From assembly GCA_036897485.1 (NCBI GenBank), contig JAYMTF010001241.1:1-25085 (forward strand): a DNA stretch of 25,085 nt. Reading direction: 5' to 3'. The notes beneath the pieces were generated by a model. It searched no databases, was not told where the DNA came from, and worked only from the letters and a program-made list of their open reading frames with translations. Position 1 is the stretch's first letter. Each line of letters starts with the position of its first letter. The translations under genes and the position numbers were made by a program. This document shows, in pieces, positions 20,848-25,085 of this stretch. The stretch comes from Pelargonium nanum. Taxonomy: Eukaryota; Streptophyta; Magnoliopsida; Geraniales; Geraniaceae.

Positions 20848-20873
20848 CGAGAGAGAGAGAGAGAGAAAGAGAA
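20848..20873. repeat. (GA)n/(CT)n microsatellite in the FAB1C leader or core promoter
   Basis: About ten GA dinucleotides followed by GAAAGAGAAAA. On the FAB1C sense strand this is a CT-rich tract, as commonly found around plant transcription starts and in 5' UTRs. It supports a FAB1C transcription start near or above 20870. Confidence 0.75.
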
Positions 20874-20879
20874 AATTAA

Positions 20880-21164
20880 ATGCTAGGCAAAATGAGAATC
20901 AAAAGAAGAAAAAGGAGAAGTACGGAGAAGGTTCCTTTTCTACCGGAATCGGCTCGCATCTCGAACAAAACCTTGTCTTCCATATTTTCCGGCTTACCTA
21001 CTTCCATTTTCTTCTTCATCATCGTCCCAACACTCCTCTTCTCCATTATTTTAATTTTATTATCCATTCCTCTTTTTAAAGTTTTAACCTTTTCTTTTCT
21101 ATTTGATTATTGTTCTCATTCTATTTTCACACCACCTACTGTCCCTCTCTTGTCTGTGAGTTAG
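20880..21164 (+). CDS. Doubtful 94-residue ORF with one hydrophobic helix, divergent from FAB1C
   Basis: An ATG at 20880 opens a 94-codon frame on the plus strand. It starts with a basic stretch (KRRKRRS) and has a hydrophobic segment at about residues 43-63 (FFFIIVPTLLFSIILILL), so a small membrane protein is conceivable. Local GC is higher than in the flanks. Against it, I recognise no family, the minus strand is also open here (63 codons), and the region is as well explained as FAB1C promoter or leader. Confidence 0.18.
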   Translation: MLGKMRIKRRKRRSTEKVPFLPESARISNKTLSSIFSGLPTSIFFFIIVPTLLFSIILILLSIPLFKVLTFSFLFDYCSHSIFTPPTVPLLSVS

Positions 21165-21169
21165 GGTTT
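21161..21169 (-). promoter_or_regulatory. Telo-box in the FAB1C upstream region
   Basis: TTAGGGTTT on the plus strand is a perfect AAACCCTAA telo-box on the FAB1C sense strand, ~745 bp before its ATG. A shorter AACCCTAA-type word occurs on the opposite strand at 20790-20797. Telo-boxes are common in promoters of growth-related plant genes; function here is a guess. Confidence 0.3.
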
Positions 21170-22500
21170 ATGATTTTAATTTGGGGATGATGATTCCTTT
21201 TTCTACTTCTTCATTGGTCACCAATCACCATTACTATTTAATAATCAGGGTTTCAACTATATTTTATTTTCAATTCTTGATTCATTTTTAAATCAATACT
21301 TATAGTTAAAGCTAAATTCTTTTCTATAAGATGTCGTGTTTAAAATATACGCATGTAAAAAATAGAAGTTAATTTTTTTTTACTCTTTAAGAAATTTTCG
21401 ATTCAATTCAAATCAGTCAAAATCGAAACACAGCAAAATTCATAATACAAGATAAGAAACGGACAAATTAGTCATTTTAAGAAAAAATATTTTTATTTAG
21501 TTTCTAAATTATTTATCAATTTTCGTAATTATGGGATAAACTTATGCGTGTCTATCGTAAATTTGTCGCACGATAGATTAATAGTGTTTTATTTGAATCT
21601 CAATTAATTTAAGCCATTTGTCAACTTTTTTTCTTTTGACAAGCCATTTGTCAACTTAAGTTGTTGTTCAATGAATTTTGCCTTCAAGTGGATCTCACGG
21701 TTTAACTCGAATATATTAGAACTACATATTTTAAACAAAATTTTGTAAAATAGAGGAATTCTCAAGTTTTAGGTGAATTTTAAATTATTCTACCATTTCG
21801 ATGTTTGCCGTTTCTATCACATAAACTTATTGATTCTCGTTTTATTGAATAAATTTTGTTCATCACTCATACAATGTCTCATATAAATTTGCATACGTGA
21901 GTGTAAGCCGTGGAATTAAGATACTTGTCGCCAATATTTTGGTTAAAAAGTTTATTAGAAGAAAAATGATGTGTCATATCTCATTGTTTGACATCACTTT
22001 GTACAAGTATTTTTTACAAAATTTATGTCATATAGTATTATTTTTTATAGGAAAATTAATTAATATTTAGTGTGCAGTAGTGTTTGGATTATGTGTCCAC
22101 ATCAAATAATTTATTTTATTGGCTTATAAAAAAAATATTTTATTGAGAAATTAATTTTTTTTTGAACAAAAATTAATAATATTATTAATTTATTGTAGAA
22201 TATTTAATTTATTATAGCATGTATTTGGCAGGACAAGTAGAGGGCATCATATACTAATTATTACCACTTTTTTTCATAATAGTCTGATAATAGAATTAGG
22301 CAGTGACTGGTATTAATTAATGTTTATATTTTTTTTACATATGCAATTAATTGTAAAACATAATAAGCCAATACTTTATTACTTGGGCAATTTTTTTGCT
22401 GGTCTAAATTAGCCAAAAATAATTTATATAAGTCGTTATTTTTTTATTTGAAAAAAAACTCATTTATGAATTAAGTAATATCCAAGTCTGACAATGGTAA
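21170..22500. other. AT-rich spacer with no gene
   Basis: Nothing coding is supported. A 17-bp direct repeat, AAGCCATTTGTCAACTT, occurs at 21611-21627 and 21641-21657. The rest is low-complexity AT-rich sequence with homopolymer runs. Confidence 0.6.
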
Positions 22501-22800
22501 AATCTCAATAGGAGCCAAAAGCCCAACGCAAGCAGACGAAACTAACGAACTTTTCGAGAACCTAACTAAAACATTTGCAACATGATTCATATGCCGATAT
22601 AAAAAATAAACTCCACTTTATTGAACTGGGCAACAAGATTGTCTATGTCAAAGATAATCAAACACTGGAATCATCCTATCATCTCATATTCGTACTGCAT
22701 TCACTACTTCTTAGACATTTGATTCGACAATTATATCTAACCATCCTCGCTCCCACACCCACCTGATTGCTTTTAAAATGACAAAAGCTTTCACTATTTG
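22501..22800 (-). pseudogene. Decayed RNase H-like (RVT_3) domain of a retroelement
   Basis: In a single minus-strand frame the translation over ~100 codons follows the plant RNase H-like domain associated with non-LTR retrotransposons. It reads VKAFVILKAIRWVWERGW, then DIIVESN, stop, EVVNAVR, stop, DDRMIPVFDYL, and later YRHMNHVANVLVRFSK. These correspond to the family's AKAxAIxxAL..W, IxVESD, DDxxxFGxIIDD and VxRxxNxVAHxLAR motifs. Four in-frame stops and an ESD-to-ESN change at a catalytic Asp show it is dead. No frameshift is needed across the stretch. The upstream part, to ~22960, is too degraded to read. Confidence 0.65.
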
Positions 22801-24991
22801 AACCTCCATCCTTCCTTGTCCTAACCTGCGACCCCATCCTAGTGGCGACCCAAAAATTCATGGACGATCCATCACACTCCCACCCGACCCGACTCTTCAA
22901 AAGCAGTTGCGTCCGTTTATAGTTTTGCAAAAGTTTGTTCATTTTTTTAAGTCAAACTAGGAGAATTTGCACATTTTACATGTGAAACATGCAACTCAAT
23001 TCAAATCCTAACTCAAAACTAGTACTTTCTACGATGAAAACCGAGTCAGGTTTTTCAACAGGTACCTAATAAATTTGATTCGCAAATGAACTCTACTCGT
23101 GCTTTTTGCATTTGAATTCAATGTAATTCATATCAACTTTTGTCCAAAAGACCGTAGTCGAAACATGATTTGTCAGCTCTATAACTAATTTATAACCAAA
23201 TAATTTATTAGAAAATATCGGACCAAGTATCGATCAATTCATCTAGACTCGATTTGTATCTATATGTTTCAATTATTTTATTAATCTCAATCATCCACCG
23301 GATAACCAAAACTCGATCAATAATTCTACGAGTTTGGGTTAGAACAATTTTTTGGTCTGGTCAAACCAACCCACATCAAACTTCACACTCTACTTGTAAA
23401 AACTTGATATGATCTGTGGCCGGAAAGCTGCAACCCGAACAATTCCTAGCCCCTTTAAGGTTAGGTTCAAACCAAGCAGTTTCAACCCAAAACGCCCGAC
23501 ATAACCGAACTTAAAAAAATTGGATAAGAATGAGCTTTCCGCGCCTACAATTTTTTATTAAAACATATACAAATGTAAATTATTGACGTGTCAAATTCTC
23601 GTACACACATTCCGTCTCAACTGTTGACTCCTTAACTATTGTGTAACTGCTACTTGAGCCCATGTTGTTGATGCATGTAATTACATTTTTGCCCCTACTT
23701 TTTCCTTATAGCAACAACAAACCTAACCGGTCAAAGTGGTAATTACATACTCTGCGTGCACTTCACGCCCGTTGACAAATAAAGATTCCCAAACCAGGTG
23801 GTGTGGGTTGTGGGGCTTGGGCTGTTGGGCTGGGTTGGGTCAGCCCATCAAAAGTCATTTATGCCCCCATACCATACCTTACCTACTTTTATTATTACTA
23901 TTTTATTAATTTTTTAAACCTAGAAACTTCTCTTTACCTAACTTTTTTCTTCACCCCTTCATCTAACAAGTTTATTTTTGATATTATTTAACATTACAAT
24001 GAATAAAACAAGGTTAGTTTAGGGTATAAATAATTAAATATATATGTTAATTAATATATCGAGTTGAATTGAGACACGGCTAAAGCCTCGTGCATGAGTT
24101 AATTTTCCATGAACAACTTATTGTTGAGTTAGGTTGACCCACACATGTAAAAATGATTATATTGTACAAATAGATTGACCTTTTTTAAATAAGCGCCGAT
24201 CAACAGTAGATTGACCTCATCGAATAAAAAACACATAATATATAATACTCATGTCGACCCAGTTTATAATATGGGTCAACCGTACTTTGTGTTATGACCT
24301 TTCAGATAAGATTTATAACAAAATTTGTTTTTGTTTTCAATGTAGTAATTCACACTCCAAAAGTATCCCCAAAATGTTGTGTTTGTCATTCAAGTGTGCA
24401 ACAATAAATGTAGTAAAATAACATGTTCAGTCGACATTACCTCTTGTGTGAGTTATAATAGGAGGTTGAATACACATGTGATAATAGCTTATCTAGGAGC
24501 TTTTGCAGCTTCAAAATGTATAGAAGGAGATAATTTGTCAAACATTACCAGTCGATATCGTTTGTAGGAATTTCTACATGGATCTCCTTGTAGGAGGCAC
24601 GTAAACAAAAACATACCTTAAGAGTAGTCTTTTCTGTTTTGCATCACTTAGGGAATGTAAGATAAGCTAGATAGCATAGAGCGCATAAGGAAGTAGCGTA
24701 GCAAAGCAGAGCACCCGCATAACAAATCAAATTCGAGTAACAACATTTTAGGTAAGAGAAATTAAGAGCATTAATGTGTTGTGTAAAAAACAACATTAAC
24801 TTTAGGGTTAAACATAAAAAAAAAAATCATTGATTTCCGTCTCTAGTAATTTATTATGGTTAAATGAACAATGTATAATTCATTAGTATCAATTGATATA
24901 GCTTTCTATTTTCGATACATCCAACATTTGAGAATGTTTTTTAGGGCCAACATTATATTTTTAGTACTTTAATTTTTGAAGTGGTAAATAA
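22801..24991. other. Right-hand spacer with repeat debris and no supported gene
   Basis: GC-richer patches at about 22800-22960, 23300-23500 and 23795-23860 contain words such as CCCGACCCGA and GGGCTGGGTTGGG that recur in decayed plant repeats. Open frames at 23803-23991 and 24379-24567 lack family motifs. An unusual purine-rich patch with repeated AGC/GCA words lies at 24665-24720 without explanation. Confidence 0.5.
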
Positions 24992-24993
24992 TA

Positions 24994-25085
24994 CTCCATC
25001 CGTCTCAAAATGAGTGTTCTATTTGTCTAAATTTTTTGTCCCAAAATGAGTGTCATGTTTCTATTTTTAGGTTATTATATTATTG
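24994..25085. mobile_element. Left end of a Stowaway-type (Tc1/mariner) MITE, cut by the window edge
   Basis: CTCCATCCGTCTCAAAATGA starts at 24994 right after a TA dinucleotide. It matches the Stowaway terminal consensus CTCCCTCCGTCCCAAAAT, where TA is the target duplication. A second CCCAAAATGAGTGTC copy follows at about 25042 in the same orientation. The right terminus is beyond the window. Confidence 0.7.

Noticed and set aside
24379..24567. 62-codon plus-strand frame near the right end
   Set aside because: No family motif, splice context or composition change supports it as a gene.

Overview
The window is nuclear DNA from a flowering plant, most likely a eudicot. It has AT-rich intergenic sequence, GT-AG introns, compact MITEs, a tRNA-derived SINE, retroelement debris, and three genes of plant-specific or plant-type families. 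I cannot place it to family with confidence. All homology statements come from family knowledge and reading the translation; no alignment or search was run.

Layout. A plus-strand four-exon gene (1248-4790) encodes a 655-residue U-box/ARM-repeat E3 ubiquitin ligase of the PUB10/PUB11 type. A long AT-rich spacer follows (4791-9180) that contains a SINE with recognisable target-site duplications. A plus-strand two-exon gene (9566-12140) encodes a 199-residue PADRE (DUF4228) protein. Its second exon codes only 19 residues and lies 1,975 bp downstream of the first; reading exon 1 alone misses it. Then comes a block of five ~140-bp tandem repeats (12389-13084) between two convergent 3' ends. A minus-strand eleven-exon gene (13333-20418) encodes a 1,685-residue FAB1C-like PI3P 5-kinase (PIKfyve orthologue). 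Its leader has two short uORFs and a CT microsatellite. The right end (20880-25085) holds a doubtful small ORF, a decayed RNase H domain from a retroelement, and the left end of a Stowaway-type MITE that runs off the window.

How the genes relate. They are independently transcribed and do not form a pathway. PUB10-type and FAB1C genes are neighbours in Arabidopsis (At1g71020 and At1g71010, from memory), so the block looks like conserved microsynteny. The mobile-element remnants sit mostly in introns and spacers: a foldback MITE in the U-box gene's intron 3, a Tourist-like MITE filling most of FAB1 intron 6, and an LTR fragment with an initiator-Met tRNA primer site in FAB1 intron 10.

I found no clearly new biological system. 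The most useful observations are the hidden PADRE exon, the repeated hairpins in the PADRE 5' leader, the five-copy tandem repeat, the FYVE-spaced finger that lacks the lipid-binding motif, and the RNase H relic.
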